Positions 7,695 through 16,529 of a DNA stretch of 33,296 bases are shown in pieces. Position numbers and translations under genes: made by a program. The notes under the pieces are model-generated. The model worked only from the letters and a program-made list of their open reading frames with translations. It made no database searches and was not told where the DNA came from. The stretch is taken from positions 3,859 to 37,154 of the forward strand of contig DDVH01000040.1 of the NCBI GenBank assembly GCA_002345215.1, in the 5' to 3' direction. Every line of letters begins with the position of its first letter. Within the stretch, counting starts at the first letter, position 1. This DNA is from Anaerolineales bacterium UBA2317 (GTDB taxonomy: Bacteria > Chloroflexota > Anaerolineae > Anaerolineales > Villigracilaceae).

Positions 7695-8441
7695 TTACTT
7701 TCCAAATGCCTCTACAGCGGATTCAAATAGATGAAAAAGACCTTCGCGTGCTGGACTCAAATCGTGAGGCATGACCCACTCCCCGCCTGCTAAAGAATCA
7801 CTGATAGAAAACGCCGCCAGCCCTGATTTTTGATTTGCCTGCGCCACTGCCAACATCGCCGCCGCTTCCATGTCTACCGCCAACATGCCTCTGTTTTGAT
7901 ACGCATTTACCTCACTTTTCATCTCTCTGAAAGGCGCATCCGTCGTCCATGTGACTCCGATAGTATGTGCATATTTTTTTGCAGATAAAGCTTGACTCAA
8001 ACTTTCAAGTAATTTTTTATCTGATTCTACAATTTCACTTTCAGGAAGATAATGGCGTGAGACGCCTTCTTCACGAATCGCACCAGTAGATAAAACTAAA
8101 TCTCCTGTTTTCAAATTTGGTTGCAATCCGCCAGCCATACCAAGGATTAAGAATTGTTTCACGCCAAATGCACAGAATAAATCTACAACCGTGGCAGTGA
8201 CTGGTGAGCCCGCTCCAAAACCACCAAATATGCCAATTTGATTTTCAAACTTTTTTAAGAGGAACAATTCCGAGCCAAAGATTTTTACTTTTTTCGTGCT
8301 GTATTTACGAGTTACATACTTTGCTACATCATTTTGATAATAAAGAATCAAAAGTTTAGGCGGCGTGATTTCAGGCACATGCTTGTTCGCTTTCAAATAG
8401 GCAAGATAGTCTTGAGCAGTGAATACAGGGGAATCTTTCAT
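7695..8441 (-). CDS. Nucleoside phosphorylase (purine/uridine phosphorylase family)
   Basis: This family cleaves nucleosides with phosphate to a free base and (deoxy)ribose-1-phosphate. The 248-residue product starts at ATG 8441, whose ATGA overlaps the stop of the flippase gene; a longer frame to 8507 runs inside that gene. Family marks: GGFGAGSP (73-80, phosphate/nucleoside site), LGMAGGLQPNLKTGDLVLS (about 100-118), VDMEAA (189-194; the Glu binds the ribose hydroxyls) and SISDSLAGG (about 212-220). Substrate preference cannot be read with certainty. It is the last gene of a surface-glycan operon, an odd place for nucleoside salvage. Confidence 0.85.
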   Translation of the reverse strand: MKDSPVFTAQDYLAYLKANKHVPEITPPKLLILYYQNDVAKYVTRKYSTKKVKIFGSELFLLKKFENQIGIFGGFGAGSPVTATVVDLFCAFGVKQFLILGMAGGLQPNLKTGDLVLSTGAIREEGVSRHYLPESEIVESDKKLLESLSQALSAKKYAHTIGVTWTTDAPFREMKSEVNAYQNRGMLAVDMEAAAMLAVAQANQKSGLAAFSISDSLAGGEWVMPHDLSPAREGLFHLFESAVEAFGK

Positions 8442-9652
8442 TTTATTGCCCGATTTCCTATCAATAAAAAGGAAGCAAAAATAATTTCGTTGATAAGTGT
8501 ACCCCAAGCCGCACCGATGAGACCAAAATTAAATATTAGATAAACATACAAAATAACCGCAAGTAATAAAGAAAGAAAAGTAATACGCAAGACACGATTC
8601 TCTTTGCCTGCCATAATTAATTGCAATGAAAAATATACACTGAATGTGTATGGAATCAACACAAAACCAATGATTTGTAATGTTGGGATTGATTCAGAAT
8701 ATGCAAAGCCATAAATCAAATTAATCAACAAATCTGCAAAAAAGAAAATGACGATGCCTACGATGATGCTCCATGCCAAAAGGAAAAGAAGCGAGGTTTG
8801 CAATGTTGATTTTATTTCTTGTGTTGAGGGTTTTGCCATAGAAGGCATGATCCCATTCGATACAGAAAAATGAGCGAGTTTCATTCCATCCATCAGACGG
8901 GCTGGCGCAGAGAAAAGACCCGTCAACTCTTGACCTGAAAGAAAAGATAAAACAAAAAGATTCAAACGCTGATGAAAAGCGGATAATGGGAAATATATAG
9001 CCAACCGCCAGCCAGTGCGTAGGATGTTGATGATTTCAGAGAATATAGGCTTTTCAATGGACTTGAATTCTGAAACAACTCGCTTACAAACAAAATAACT
9101 AATCATTGCTATAAATGTCTGATTCGAAAAAAATAAAACACATAATAAAAGTAAATCTTCTGAACCTCTAATAAACAAAAAGGCTAAAAGGGTTTGAATC
9201 AAAATAGTAAAAACATTTAATGCGGAATAAACATCCATGCGTTCAAAAGCACGGAGTAAAGAATTGAAAACCGATTGAAACGAAAGAGGTATCAAAGACA
9301 AATTTAGTATTAATAAAGAGATACGAGTTTGAGAATCAAATTTCAAGATGACACTGCACAGAAACAATGTCACAAGCCAAAGAAAAGATAGCAAAATTTG
9401 CAACCAAGCCGAAGCAGAGAATGAAGCGCTGATTTTCCCCTCACGAGAAATTTCACGAATCAATAAGGCATCTGTTCCATAGGTTGTGAAAATATTTCCG
9501 ATAAATAAAATCAAAGCAAATAAAACATAAGAACCGAAAGTTTGAACCCCCAGGGCGCGAGCAATGATGCCGATAAAAATTAATTGAAAAAGTTGCGTCA
9601 ACACGCGACTAAGAAAAAGCCAAAAAGAATTTTTGCTGATTTGTTTTAGCAT
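8438..9652 (-). CDS. Polysaccharide flippase (Wzx/MATE-like)
   Basis: This 404-residue integral membrane protein has about 12 membrane segments and opens with the classic MLKQISKNSFWLFLSRVLTQ helix of lipid-linked oligosaccharide flippases, followed by IARALGVQTFGSY. Such proteins move undecaprenyl-linked glycans to the outer face of the membrane. The start codon overlaps the TAA of the preceding methyltransferase by one base (TAATG), and its own stop overlaps the next start (ATGA). It completes the transport step of the glycan operon. Confidence 0.9.
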   Translation of the reverse strand: MLKQISKNSFWLFLSRVLTQLFQLIFIGIIARALGVQTFGSYVLFALILFIGNIFTTYGTDALLIREISREGKISASFSASAWLQILLSFLWLVTLFLCSVILKFDSQTRISLLILNLSLIPLSFQSVFNSLLRAFERMDVYSALNVFTILIQTLLAFLFIRGSEDLLLLCVLFFSNQTFIAMISYFVCKRVVSEFKSIEKPIFSEIINILRTGWRLAIYFPLSAFHQRLNLFVLSFLSGQELTGLFSAPARLMDGMKLAHFSVSNGIMPSMAKPSTQEIKSTLQTSLLFLLAWSIIVGIVIFFFADLLINLIYGFAYSESIPTLQIIGFVLIPYTFSVYFSLQLIMAGKENRVLRITFLSLLLAVILYVYLIFNFGLIGAAWGTLINEIIFASFLLIGNRAIK

Positions 9653-10464
9653 TATTTTTGAGATTTATATTTTGCAACCATGATTAAAAAATCACCACAT
9701 TGGTTAAATAATGGGAGCTTGCCGATGATTTCATCACAACGCAACAGAAAATTTGTTAATGCAGGAAAGCGATTGATAAAACCTGTTTGATTCATAGGCG
9801 GAGCGAACAAAGATAAACTTTGGGCATTTAAAATTTCAAAATCTTCACTAAGCCATCTCTTCACTTGATTTGAAGAAAAATAATACGTATTGACCATCAC
9901 TCCGCGCACATTGGCTTGCACGCCATTTTTTTTGAATCTACGAGTTGCGATATTGATTCTTCCTAAAAATATTTGAGCGATTTCCCAAAAACAAATCTTC
10001 GGCATAAACACAAAAACAACATAGCCATTTGGTTTCAAAACTTTTTTTATACCCTGCACAATATCTGTTAAGTCATGGATGCAATTCAAGCCGCCAAAAT
10101 TTGAGAAGATTCCATCAAAAGGCGCGTGTTGTGTTTTTTCTAATTCGGTGAAAGAAAGTTTTTGAAATGTAAATTGATGCGGTTTATTGAAGTCTTTTAT
10201 CTTTTTTTCTAAAGAAGTCAACATACCATCAGCAATATCCGTCGCATGGATTCGATAACCGTGTTCAGCAAACCACAGTGCATCTAACCCACTGCCTGCA
10301 TTGATTTCGAGAATCGAACCGCTTGCAGGAAAATATTTTTTGGCTATATTTCGGATTTGTTCACGCAAATGTGACATAACTGGATTTTGCGTCACTTCAA
10401 CATCATAAGACTCGGCTTCACGTGAGAACGCCTCTGAAATTAATTCATTTTGATTCTTGTTCAT
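9652..10464 (-). CDS. Class I SAM-dependent methyltransferase
   Basis: I take ATG 10464 as start (270 aa) because its ATGA overlaps the upstream stop; the in-frame ATG at 10485 lies inside the upstream gene. Motif I is ILEINAGSGLDALWF (about 51-65), followed by the acidic residue Asp76 in IHATDIAD, and a post-motif PFDGIFSNFGGLNCI (about 124-138). SAM binding is clear from the fold; the methyl acceptor is unknown. Its place between a second methyltransferase and the flippase points to a sugar or lipid-linked glycan intermediate. Confidence 0.85.
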   Translation of the reverse strand: MNKNQNELISEAFSREAESYDVEVTQNPVMSHLREQIRNIAKKYFPASGSILEINAGSGLDALWFAEHGYRIHATDIADGMLTSLEKKIKDFNKPHQFTFQKLSFTELEKTQHAPFDGIFSNFGGLNCIHDLTDIVQGIKKVLKPNGYVVFVFMPKICFWEIAQIFLGRINIATRRFKKNGVQANVRGVMVNTYYFSSNQVKRWLSEDFEILNAQSLSLFAPPMNQTGFINRFPALTNFLLRCDEIIGKLPLFNQCGDFLIMVAKYKSQK

Positions 10465-11207
10465 TGGCTTTTTATCATCACCCACGGAAATGGCGAATCA
10501 ACTTTCCCAAACATACGTTTTATTCTTAAAGCGAATAGATTCGGGCGGTACAACCATTTTGGAGAAAATTTTTGCAATTCAGAAACTCGATGATGAAAAT
10601 AATATCGGCTCATTTCAGGAAAGCCAAGAGACGAATAATATTCTTCGCTTCGTTTCATCGCTTGTGGAATTTCATCATCGGCATAAAAAGCAGAATCTAA
10701 AATATGAATTTCACCTTTAGGCTTGAGATAATGAAATGAAGTTTTTAGTAACTTTGTCAAATCAGGAAAATATTGGACAGCACTGGCTAGCAAAATTATG
10801 TCAAAAGACTCTTGTGAGAAAGGTGCAGAAAATATATCTGCTTTAAGAAAAGATAATTCTTTATTTCCCCTACTCTTTCCGCCGTCCTCGGCGGAAGATA
10901 AAAATACTCGCGTAGCTTGTGCAAGTTCAAATTGATTTTGATCAACACCAAAAACAAAATGATTCTCTTGTGCCAAAAAATTAGATAGCCAGCCATTCCC
11001 ACAACCCAAGTCTAATATTTTTAGCGAAGTATTTTTTTGAGACAAATATTTTCTCAACCTTTGAGCAGAATGAAAACGAGCTTGCCATTCATTGGATAAA
11101 ACATAATTCGTTTGAAACAAAGGTAATTTTGTAACGACATCATCCGAATATAATCTACCCTCCTTCTCACGGACTTTGAGATATAAATCTACTTCTTTAT
11201 CAGCCAT
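10461..11207 (-). CDS. Class I SAM-dependent methyltransferase with a palindrome-encoded insert
   Basis: This 248-residue product has motif I ILDLGCGNGWLSNFL (about 64-78) with the acidic residue Asp89 in FGVDQN, and SFDIILLASAVQYF downstream. Residues about 104-111 (SSAEDGGK), between the SAM-binding core and the KADIF strand, are encoded by a perfect GC-rich hairpin repeat (10877-10896). This suggests an in-frame insertion into a surface loop that the protein tolerates. The start overlaps the end of the radical SAM gene by 8 nt. The substrate is unknown, probably a glycan intermediate. Confidence 0.85.
   Translation of the reverse strand: MADKEVDLYLKVREKEGRLYSDDVVTKLPLFQTNYVLSNEWQARFHSAQRLRKYLSQKNTSLKILDLGCGNGWLSNFLAQENHFVFGVDQNQFELAQATRVFLSSAEDGGKSRGNKELSFLKADIFSAPFSQESFDIILLASAVQYFPDLTKLLKTSFHYLKPKGEIHILDSAFYADDEIPQAMKRSEEYYSSLGFPEMSRYYFHHRVSELQKFSPKWLYRPNLFALRIKRMFGKVDSPFPWVMIKSQ
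10877..10896. repeat. 20-nt perfect hairpin repeat inside a coding region (copy 1)
   Basis: TTCCGCCG and CGGCGGAA flank TCCT. The core CCGCCG-N4-CGGCGG recurs at 12702-12721 with the loop in the opposite orientation. It is in frame in the methyltransferase gene. Confidence 0.8.
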
Positions 11208-12654
11208 GAGATTGATTCATCGTCAAAGATTTCATAGAATTAAATTTTCTCAAACGCAATTCACTGCGAATCCAGCCAAAGACATAAAATGGAATAAGCA
11301 CAAAACTTCTCAGCGAAAACTTTTTCAACAAACGCCTTAAACGAAATTCATAATGCACTCGTCCATGCAAAATTCTGTAAAACTCAGTCGGGTATGGACC
11401 TTGATACAACATCGCTAAATCTTCCGAATCAATCCAATTTTGTTTTTCGCCCAATTCTAATTTGACACGCTCATAAAATTTTGTACCGGGCAATGGATAC
11501 GAAACTGAAATGCCAATATCATCAGGCATACATTCGCGCACCATTTTCAAAGTTAATTGCACATCGTCCCATGTCTCACTCGGATAACCAAATTGTAAAA
11601 AGAATCCAACTTCAATTTTATTTTTTTGCAATAACTCAGCGGCTTGATAAATATCTTCAACCGTTCCACCTTTATCCATTGCATCTAAAATTTTTTGCGA
11701 ACCAGATTCCGCTCCAAGCCAAACTGTTTTGCAACCTGCTTTTGCTAAAGCATTGGCTGTTTTTTCATTAATCAAATCTGCACGCTTCAAACATTTAAAT
11801 GGAATCACTGCATCATTTTCATGCAACAAGTCCGCAAACTTTTCAACCCAATTCGGTTTCAATCCTAAAATGTCATCGGCAAACCAAATACGGTCAGGTG
11901 CAAAATTTTCTTTCAACCATTTCATTTCAGCCGCAACATTTTCAGGCGAACGCGAATTATATCTCTGCCCCCAAATCGGCTTAGCACACCAATTACAATG
12001 ATACGGACAACCGCGCGTGGTGACCATGTTCATCGAAAAATATCCGTGCTTTTCTTTCCAAATTTTTTTATATTTTTCAACATCAACTAAATCCCATGCG
12101 GGGAATGGAAGCGCATCAAGATTTTTGATATCAGGTCTTTTTAAATTTTTTATAATTTGAGAATTAGAAGATTTATACGCTAACCCTAAAATTGATTCTA
12201 AATTCGCTTCATTCTTCGTGGATATTTGATTCAGCAATTCAGCCAGTGTTTCTTCGCCTTCACCTAGCAGACAATAATCCGCGCCTTGTTCTAAATATTT
12301 TTCATAATGATCAGTGACGTCTGCTCCGCACAAGATGACAATGCACCTGCGTTCTTTTGCCATTTGAATCATGGTAAAAGCGGCTTCACGCATTCGCAAT
12401 AAACACATCTTTGATAAATAATTAAAATTATCTTCAAAGATGATTGCATATTGTGGTTTATGTTCATCTAAAGATTTCGCCCACTCTTCTTCTGATTCTG
12501 CTAACATGGCATCGAACAACGCCACATCATATCCTTTGTCACGGATATAACTGGCGGCGTACATCGTCCCCAATGGTGGATACGGTTGCATCGCCCGAAA
12601 AAGTTTGGGGTCAAAACGTAAGTAGTAAGATTGTCCAAAGAGGATTTGAGTCAT
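11200..12654 (-). CDS. B12-binding-domain radical SAM protein
   Basis: This 484-residue protein has the N-terminal cobalamin-binding-like domain of this family (about 1-150: PYPPLGTMYAASYIRDKGYDV, then ILCGADVT and GADYCLLGEGE). The radical SAM core carries CxxxCxxC in RGCPYHCNWC (Cys216, Cys220, Cys223), which holds the [4Fe-4S] cluster that cleaves SAM. WLGAESGSQKILDAMDKG and FFLQFGYPSET follow. A DxHxxG cobalamin-ligand motif is not evident, as in many members. Members catalyse difficult C-methylations or ring modifications of lipids and natural products; the substrate here is unknown. It sits within the glycan operon, upstream of two methyltransferase genes. Confidence 0.88.
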   Translation of the reverse strand: MTQILFGQSYYLRFDPKLFRAMQPYPPLGTMYAASYIRDKGYDVALFDAMLAESEEEWAKSLDEHKPQYAIIFEDNFNYLSKMCLLRMREAAFTMIQMAKERRCIVILCGADVTDHYEKYLEQGADYCLLGEGEETLAELLNQISTKNEANLESILGLAYKSSNSQIIKNLKRPDIKNLDALPFPAWDLVDVEKYKKIWKEKHGYFSMNMVTTRGCPYHCNWCAKPIWGQRYNSRSPENVAAEMKWLKENFAPDRIWFADDILGLKPNWVEKFADLLHENDAVIPFKCLKRADLINEKTANALAKAGCKTVWLGAESGSQKILDAMDKGGTVEDIYQAAELLQKNKIEVGFFLQFGYPSETWDDVQLTLKMVRECMPDDIGISVSYPLPGTKFYERVKLELGEKQNWIDSEDLAMLYQGPYPTEFYRILHGRVHYEFRLRRLLKKFSLRSFVLIPFYVFGWIRSELRLRKFNSMKSLTMNQSHG

Positions 12655-12669
12655 TATTCCTGTGCTACT

Positions 12670-12686
12670 GTCGCCGTCTCGGCGAC
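12670..12686. repeat. 17-nt hairpin repeat (GTCGCCG/CGGCGAC)
   Basis: GTCGCCG and CGGCGAC flank TCT in the 41-nt gap between the nucleotidyltransferase-like and radical SAM genes. It is similar in design to the CCGCCG hairpin 16 nt away and could form an attenuating hairpin in the operon transcript. Confidence 0.6.
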
Positions 12687-12695
12687 AAATTACTG

Positions 12696-13616
12696 TTAAT
12701 CATCCGCCGAGGACGGCGGATGGAGCAGGCTTAACCTTTCTTCATATTGTTTCATCGTCCATTTTTTATGTTGATGAAAATTCCCTTGACAAATATCGGA
12801 TGTGAATTTTGTCTCTTTACCATCACCAAAGTTCTTCGCGATAATCTTAAGTTGAAATTTCATTACTTGATTTTCTATCCAATCACCTAGTTTGCCGAGC
12901 AATGGAAGTTCAAAAATCTGGTGCAGAAAAGATTTTGATTCAGTGTTATTTGTTTTTTGGATAATCGCATTTGGAAGAAATTCTTGAGTCCACAGATTGG
13001 CTACACGAAAATCGTTGTAAATCCTTAAACCTGAAATTGGAATCATTTGGGATATTTCTCTGGCTGAATATAAATCATGGTCTTTCCAGTGTAGTGCATT
13101 TTCTGAAATTAGTAAGTTGATACAAATCCTATCGCCTATCAAACGCATGATGCGACCAAATGTAACTGCAAAAGCGCGGGCAAGCCATAAACGATTTGGT
13201 TTTGTGATAAGCATAAAATCCATATCTATTTCGTTGGAGAGATTCAACATTGCTAGTGAACCTGTCAGCGCGACCATTTTGACAAACGGGAATCTGCTGA
13301 TGATGTTTCCATAAACCAAAGCGCGTTTGAAAACTGGTTGAGATTTTTTTTCTCGGGATAAACGAGTTTGCACAATTTCATCACGACCTAATAGGAAATA
13401 ATATCCTTCACTAAAATTTATTTGGGTTGTGTTTTCAAGACAGTCTTTTATTTCTTCTTTTGAAACAGAGATGACGAGATATTTATGGAGTTCATCGAAT
13501 GTCAATGGATAATCAAACACATCTGAATATGACAGCGTTTCAACAATCGCTTGTTCAAGTGATTTTGCAGGATTAAGTACAAAGCTTGGAGATACAAATG
13601 TTTGGGACAAAGACAA
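12696..13616 (-). CDS. Nucleotidyltransferase-fold protein, function unknown
   Basis: This 306-residue protein begins with a winged-helix-like segment (IVETLSYSDVFDYPLTFDEL, about 24-43). It then shows the nucleotidyltransferase signature G-S (119-120) followed by D131-x-D133 in NEIDMDFMLIT. The GS...DxD pattern is that of polymerase-beta-like nucleotidyltransferases, but I do not recognise a defined substrate. Similar genes occur in polysaccharide loci. The last residues (HPPSSADD) are encoded by the hairpin repeat at 12702-12721, so the natural C-terminus may have been replaced. The gene follows the GT2 gene by 6 nt. Confidence 0.65.
   Translation of the reverse strand: MSLSQTFVSPSFVLNPAKSLEQAIVETLSYSDVFDYPLTFDELHKYLVISVSKEEIKDCLENTTQINFSEGYYFLLGRDEIVQTRLSREKKSQPVFKRALVYGNIISRFPFVKMVALTGSLAMLNLSNEIDMDFMLITKPNRLWLARAFAVTFGRIMRLIGDRICINLLISENALHWKDHDLYSAREISQMIPISGLRIYNDFRVANLWTQEFLPNAIIQKTNNTESKSFLHQIFELPLLGKLGDWIENQVMKFQLKIIAKNFGDGKETKFTSDICQGNFHQHKKWTMKQYEERLSLLHPPSSADD
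12702..12721. repeat. 20-nt perfect hairpin repeat forming the 3' end of a gene (copy 2)
   Basis: ATCCGCCG and CGGCGGAT flank AGGA. It shares its core with the copy at 10877-10896 in the opposite orientation and in a different reading frame. It encodes PPSSAD at the C-terminus of the nucleotidyltransferase-like protein. Confidence 0.8.
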
Positions 13617-13622
13617 TGTTCC

Positions 13623-15143
13623 TTAAACAGAATCAGGTTTCACGTCACGCATGAAGCGGGTAGAGATGGATTGAAATAATGTAAAACCTGCAAAGAAGAA
13701 TAATCCAAAGGCAAAGAAAAAGGCATAAATCATCATCAAATAATAACCTGTTTGAAATGCGAACCAAGTTGTCCATAGATTAAAGAAGGCTAGCAGAAAT
13801 TCAAACAAAATTAAGTAATCAATTTTGACTTGATAACGATTGCCAATCCAATTTTGTGTGCGATGCGTAATCCCAAATTTTGGTGTGCGTTCAAATGGTA
13901 CGATTCTATTTTGTGCAATTTGAAATAAAGCGCGGACTGTGTTTAAGACCATACCCGATGCAAACATTGACATGAGAAAAATTAAAGGAAGTGAAAAAAG
14001 CCAACGCCTTTTTAATAATCTTTGTGCAACTGCGAAATAAAATGCGGGTAATAAAACCAAAGCATTTAATACTAAGCCTATACCGATTGGTTCAAGCAAG
14101 GTTGGATATTGGACAGCGAATAACAAAAGCATTGGATAAAACAACATCAATAAAATTGCTAACAAATGTAAAAGATAACCTGTGAGATGTAATGTGGCTT
14201 GGAATTTTTTAACAAAAGAAAATTGTGATTTCCAAATGACAGGAATATATTTGATAGCACATTCTAAACTGCCGCGTGCCCAACGATATTGTTGACGACG
14301 ATAAGCCGTGAAACTAACGGGCAATTCAGCAGGGGCTTCTACATCGCCAGCATAATAAGCAGACCAACCCTTTAAGAATGCACGATAGGATAAATCCATA
14401 TCTTCGGTTAATGTATCGGCTTGCCAACCACCTGCATCCAAAATTGCGGATTTACGCCATATCCCTGCAGTGCCGTTGAAGTTGAAAACATAATCAGAAT
14501 TAGAACGCGCTAGTTGGTCAATGGCGAAATGTGCATCGAGTGCAAAGGATTGTAATAATGTAAGCAGAGAGTAATCGTGATTTAAATGCCCCCAACGGGC
14601 TTGGACGAAAGCAATTTTTTCATTTTCAAAATGCGGAAGTAAACGCTTGAGAAAATCTGGATTTGGAAGGAAATCAGCATCGAAAATAGCGATGAATTCA
14701 CCTTTGGCAGATTCTAAACCGTTGGCGAGTGCGCCTGCTTTGAATCCGATTCGGTTTTCACGATGAATATGATGAATATTTATATTTTGTTTTTTAACTT
14801 GATTCACTTTTTGAGTAACGATATCTTTTGTATCATCTGTGGAATCATCTAACACTTGAATCTCAAATAAATGTTTTGGATAATCAAATGAAGCACAGGC
14901 TTCGATTAATCTTTCGGCAACATATCGTTCGTTGTAGATTGGGAGTTGAATTGTAACGAAAGGAAATTTCTTTGTAGCCACAGAGGTCACAGAGAGTAAT
15001 GAGTTTTTTGTTTGTAAGTATTTTTGTTTTCTTAATCCAATGAAAGCAAGATAGACCATGTTGATAAGGTAAATAATCAACATGCCCATACAGAATGAAT
15101 ACGCAACCACAATCGGTGCTAATAAATATGGAAGCAGATTCAT
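13623..15143 (-). CDS. Processive GT2 glycosyltransferase (CslA/cellulose-synthase-like)
   Basis: This 506-residue membrane glycosyltransferase has one N-terminal membrane helix (about 8-36), a cytosolic GT2 domain (about 62-290) and four or five C-terminal membrane helices. All four processive GT2 marks are present: VLDDS (Asp99/100), DAD (155-157), TED (246-248, catalytic base) and QQYRW (284-288). It probably polymerises a beta-linked glucan or mannan and may export it through its own channel. Residues about 48-59 (SLLSVTSVATKK), joining helix and catalytic domain, are encoded by an ACCACAGAG-type repeat. The start overlaps the upstream stop (ATGA). Confidence 0.9.
   Translation of the reverse strand: MNLLPYLLAPIVVAYSFCMGMLIIYLINMVYLAFIGLRKQKYLQTKNSLLSVTSVATKKFPFVTIQLPIYNERYVAERLIEACASFDYPKHLFEIQVLDDSTDDTKDIVTQKVNQVKKQNINIHHIHRENRIGFKAGALANGLESAKGEFIAIFDADFLPNPDFLKRLLPHFENEKIAFVQARWGHLNHDYSLLTLLQSFALDAHFAIDQLARSNSDYVFNFNGTAGIWRKSAILDAGGWQADTLTEDMDLSYRAFLKGWSAYYAGDVEAPAELPVSFTAYRRQQYRWARGSLECAIKYIPVIWKSQFSFVKKFQATLHLTGYLLHLLAILLMLFYPMLLLFAVQYPTLLEPIGIGLVLNALVLLPAFYFAVAQRLLKRRWLFSLPLIFLMSMFASGMVLNTVRALFQIAQNRIVPFERTPKFGITHRTQNWIGNRYQVKIDYLILFEFLLAFFNLWTTWFAFQTGYYLMMIYAFFFAFGLFFFAGFTLFQSISTRFMRDVKPDSV
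14977..14998. repeat. CACAGAG-type repeat fragment inside the GT2 gene
   Basis: CCACAGAGGTCACAGAGAG resembles the intergenic repeat at 24412-24492. It is in frame and encodes the linker after the first membrane helix of the GT2 protein. Confidence 0.5.
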
Positions 15144-16468
15144 TCATTTGCCTTTTGAAGTGCCAATGAGAAAATTCCCCAAGCCAGCCATTGCCATACA
15201 CGCCCCGTCACATACCAAGTGTAATAATCAAAAAGTGAGACGATAGATATTGCAAATATCAAAGCGAGTGAAGCCATAACGTATGGCTGATGGATATAAG
15301 TTTTCCATTTGAGAATAAAAAGCATAAAAGGCATAAGAAATAAAATCAAATAAAACATTCCGCCAAGCACGCCTGTTTCTATGGCAACCAATAAAGGAAC
15401 ATAATGTGGCGGTTGATAATTGGCAGGGAAATCTTCAAAACGTTCTTTCAAAGCCAGTGGCGTGGCACTTAATCCGATACCACGGGCAGAATGTTCTACA
15501 AATAAAGTGTTGCCTACTTCTAACAAATAATCTCGTTGTTGCATAGTGGCATCATTGATAACATTGCCCGCATTCACGCGCTTTTCAAATACAGATGCTT
15601 GTTGAAATAAGATTGGCGAAATAACAACCAGACTCAACATTCCCAGCAGACTCGCACGTTTGACAGAATCCCACTTTTGAGCAAACGCCTCACACGCGAC
15701 CATGAAACTGGTCACTAAACCGAAGCTTAACCATGCCGAACGAGAGAAGGTCAGTATCAATGCGGGGAATGAAATCAAAAATAAAATTGAAGAAAACAAA
15801 GGTAGACGATTTTTTCCATACAAAATAACTGCAAACAAAATGATTAATGAAAAAGCGATTGCACCACCGAGAATGTTGGGATGGTCACTCAAGCCGTAGG
15901 CACGTAAGAAGCGGATTCCGTCAATGGGGATAATGCTCGTTCCAAGAATCTGCGGGTCAAGAAAAATTTCTCCGAAGGTTTGTAATCCAAGAGAAGATTG
16001 TGCAAGGCTTTGCCCAATTGCAACGGGAGCTTGAATGATAATTTGAAGCGCAATGGGCACAATCACCCAAAGTGGGGATTGTAGTTCATTGACGATGTAA
16101 AGATAAAATAGGAGCAACAAGATAAATCGAAAAACATGATAGCGTGAGAGAATTGAATCGACACTGCCGAAAACAGAAATGATTCCAGAAACAGTTAAAC
16201 CAATTAGGCAAATAAAAATCAAAGCATTGCCTGCATTTAATTTTCGAGGCTGAATGATTAATGAAGCAAACCAAAATATCAATAAGTAAATTAATGTAAT
16301 ATCGGTTAGAAATAATTGAAAGTTTGTGTAATCAGAATACAATGGTGGCATGGGACGAAACCATACATCTATTCTCCAACGAAATGGGATGAAGATGATG
16401 GTGAGTGCAAAAAATATTTTTGCACCAATTTCAAAGAAACACGTGGTTTTGTTTTGGGATAATGGCAT
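15140..16468 (-). CDS. O-antigen ligase/polymerase-like membrane protein (Wzy/WaaL superfamily)
   Basis: This 442-residue protein has about 11-12 membrane segments. It shows the usual pattern of the superfamily: TFSRSAWLSFG in the middle, then a large outer loop (about 285-355, NAGNVINDATMQQRDYLLEVG through PPHYVPLLVAIETGVLGG) and further helices. Such proteins join or polymerise undecaprenyl-linked glycans on the outer face. It is the first gene of the eight-gene operon running to 7695. No Shine-Dalgarno is evident before its ATG. Confidence 0.85.
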   Translation of the reverse strand: MPLSQNKTTCFFEIGAKIFFALTIIFIPFRWRIDVWFRPMPPLYSDYTNFQLFLTDITLIYLLIFWFASLIIQPRKLNAGNALIFICLIGLTVSGIISVFGSVDSILSRYHVFRFILLLLFYLYIVNELQSPLWVIVPIALQIIIQAPVAIGQSLAQSSLGLQTFGEIFLDPQILGTSIIPIDGIRFLRAYGLSDHPNILGGAIAFSLIILFAVILYGKNRLPLFSSILFLISFPALILTFSRSAWLSFGLVTSFMVACEAFAQKWDSVKRASLLGMLSLVVISPILFQQASVFEKRVNAGNVINDATMQQRDYLLEVGNTLFVEHSARGIGLSATPLALKERFEDFPANYQPPHYVPLLVAIETGVLGGMFYLILFLMPFMLFILKWKTYIHQPYVMASLALIFAISIVSLFDYYTWYVTGRVWQWLAWGIFSLALQKANE

Positions 16469-16477
16469 GGAAAATTT

Positions 16478-16508
16478 AGATTGCTTCGCAAGCTTCTCGC
16501 AATGACAT
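16478..16508. repeat. TGTCATTGCGA-type repeat, half copy
   Basis: It runs from AGATTGCTTCG to CGCAATGACAT and corresponds to the right half of the elements at 23380-23464 and 25957-26050. It fills the 61-nt space between the divergent Wzy-like and GT4 genes. Confidence 0.75.
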
Positions 16509-16517
16509 GATGTTTAT

Positions 16518-16523
16518 TATAAT
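16518..16523 (+). promoter_or_regulatory. Perfect -10 box (TATAAT) just before the GT4 gene
   Basis: TATAAT ends 6 nt before GTG 16530 and 12 nt before an alternative TTG at 16536. If GTG is used, the transcript would be leaderless. If TTG is used, GGAG at 16527-16530 would serve as Shine-Dalgarno. No convincing -35 is seen. Confidence 0.5.
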
Positions 16524-16529
16524 CTCGGA

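Noticed and set aside
10457..10720. Plus-strand frames in the glycan operon (also 11481-11771, 11729-12001, 12444-12734)
   Set aside because: They are antisense to well-supported genes and have Cys/His/Phe-rich, unstructured translations typical of shadow frames.
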